The notes under the pieces were generated by a model. The model was not told the origin of the DNA and did not search any database. It saw only the letters and a program-made list of their open reading frames with translations. From the NCBI GenBank assembly GCA_017509205.1, contig JAFWQF010000041.1, forward strand, positions 1 to 50,962: a stretch of DNA of 50,962 nucleotides, in the 5' to 3' direction. How positions within the stretch are numbered: position 1 is the stretch's first letter; each line of letters opens with the position of its first letter. Made by a program: the position numbers and the translations under genes. Of the stretch, positions 50,038-50,962 are shown piece after piece. Source of the stretch: Clostridiales bacterium. Lineage in GTDB: Bacteria > Bacillota > Clostridia > Saccharofermentanales > Saccharofermentanaceae.

Positions 50038-50962
50038 TCAGGAAATGTCTGAACCCGGTTTTACGGAATCAGGGAACTCGATTACGCGGTAACCGTCGCC
50101 GTGCTTTACGGAAAGGATCATACCGTTGCTCTCAAAGCCCATCATCTTACGGGGCTCGAGGTTTACGATCATCGCAAGTGTCTTGCCGATAAGTTCTTCA
50201 GGCTTATAGTACTTTGCGATACCGGAAAGAACCTGTCTCTCACCGAATCCGTCATCGACCTTGAACTTGAGGAGCTTGTCGGACTTGGGTACGTTCTCGC
50301 ACTCAAGGACCTTAACAGCTCTCAAGTCTAATGCAGCGAAATTATCAAACTTGGTAAGTTCCTTCAAGGGCTCAAGATCTGAAGCGGGTTCCTCCTTCTT
50401 GGGAGCGAGTGAAGCAAGTTCTTCGAGCTCCTTCTCAACGTCGATCCTCGGGAAAAGGACGGGGCCCTTCTTGACTGTTACGTCAGCAGGAAGCAGATAC
50501 TTCTTCTCTGAATCGTACCAGCCCGTGTTCTCTTCGGTCGCGCCGATCTGCTCGAATATCTGCGGAGCCGTGTGAGGCATGTCGGGAGTAAGAAGGATCG
50601 TAACTCTTCTGACTGCGTCGAGAAGGTTGTAAAGTACTGCTGCAAGACGGGGCTTTGCTGTCTCATCCTTAGCAAGCTTCCAGGGCTCGTTCTCGTCGAT
50701 ATACTTGTTTGCTCTTGCAACGACTCTGAAGATGGCTTCAAGACCATCAGAGAAACGGCATGTCTCGAAAGCCTCGGCAACAACAGGCTGGAGAGCGTCA
50801 AGCTGGGATACGAGGTCTGTATCAGCGTCAGTGAACTCCTTTTCAGCAGGCAGTGTGCCGTCGAAATACTTGATGGCCATCGCAACGGTCCTTGAAACAA
50901 GGTTTCCGAGGTCATTTGCGAGGTCAGCATTATATCTGTTGAACATCATCTCGTTGGAATAA
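50038..50962 (-). CDS. metG: Methionyl-tRNA synthetase, C-terminal part
   Basis: About 308 codons run to the right edge, so the catalytic HIGH and KMSKS regions are missing. What remains is the anticodon-binding helical domain (FNRYNADLANDLGNLVSRT, NKYIDENEPWKLAKD, DMPHTAPQIFEQIG) and a C-terminal tRNA-binding OB domain of the Trbp111/EMAP type (FDNFAALDLRAVKVLECENV to MGFESNGMILSVK). It charges initiator and elongator tRNA-Met. It leads the metG-tatD operon, 4-44 nt ahead of tatD depending on the tatD start. Confidence 0.95.
   Translation of the reverse strand, partial: YSNEMMFNRYNADLANDLGNLVSRTVAMAIKYFDGTLPAEKEFTDADTDLVSQLDALQPVVAEAFETCRFSDGLEAIFRVVARANKYIDENEPWKLAKDETAKPRLAAVLYNLLDAVRRVTILLTPDMPHTAPQIFEQIGATEENTGWYDSEKKYLLPADVTVKKGPVLFPRIDVEKELEELASLAPKKEEPASDLEPLKELTKFDNFAALDLRAVKVLECENVPKSDKLLKFKVDDGFGERQVLSGIAKYYKPEELIGKTLAMIVNLEPRKMMGFESNGMILSVKHGDGYRVIEFPDSVKPGSDIS

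Noticed and set aside
1..50962. CRISPR arrays, insertion sequences, prophage or integrase genes
   Set aside because: No regularly spaced repeats and no transposase, recombinase or phage genes were seen on either strand.

Overview
The window looks like chromosomal DNA of a Clostridia-type Bacillota (low-GC Gram-positive). The signs are strong AGGAGG ribosome binding sites, TTGACA/TATAAT promoters, an LL-diaminopimelate aminotransferase, a MetQ-type lipoprotein, a BlaI/M56 pair, Thr/Glu/Pro-rich lipoprotein linkers, a Lys/Ala-rich H1-like protein and U-tract terminators after many genes. No prophage, insertion sequence or CRISPR array is visible. Most genes lie on the minus strand. The window is cut at both ends: a proC-like gene runs off the left edge and metG runs off the right edge.

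Layout. 1-3.9 kb: partial proC-like gene, then metQ, an iron alcohol dehydrogenase and a CMD-family protein as one operon, headed by a 41-codon Met/Cys leader peptide and an attenuator. 4.0-5.8 kb: blaI, M56 peptidase, lipoprotein. 5.9-8.5 kb: a small double-glycine peptide gene, ilvE, galM. 8.6-8.7 kb: tRNA-Ala. 8.9-13.6 kb: MATE transporter, then an accessory patch with two near-identical small membrane-protein genes, a decayed third copy, a second double-glycine peptide gene with a lipoprotein, and a DUF2975/HTH pair. 13.7-16.6 kb: an acyltransferase-CapA-SGNH fusion. 16.6-22.1 kb: glmS-purF-dapL behind a structured leader RNA, and a TPM-like lipoprotein. 22.2-29.1 kb: leuC-leuD-leuB-ppx-ppk. 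29.2-31.6 kb: ABC-F protein and H1-like protein. 31.8-36.1 kb: an ABC exporter whose second permease is fused to a CPBP protease. 36.1-39.5 kb: flavoprotein and LTA-synthase-like sulfatase. 39.6-41.9 kb: ECF S component, HAD phosphatase, YhaM-like nuclease. 41.9-48.2 kb: a GH2 protein lacking its catalytic residues, and two anchored surface proteins. 48.3-50.96 kb: tRNA-Phe, tRNA-Asp and tRNA-Val, a membrane protein, TatD and metG.

Three observations stand out. (1) A promoter element, GACAC(A/T)(G/T)TG-N9/10-GT(T/C)GCTTA, with a partial direct repeat 20-22 bp upstream, is shared by four small-protein genes at 6112, 10503, 11798 and 12263. Two of them encode peptides with textbook double-glycine leaders. 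This looks like a regulated peptide system that I cannot name. (2) metQ has a leader ORF with the run MMMCCRM followed by mutually exclusive antiterminator and terminator helices, a candidate sulfur-amino-acid attenuator. (3) glmS has no glmS ribozyme but has a promoter, a closed multi-helix domain, a 9-bp antiterminator and a terminator, a candidate undescribed riboswitch-like leader. All pairings were worked out by eye; no folding or database search was run.
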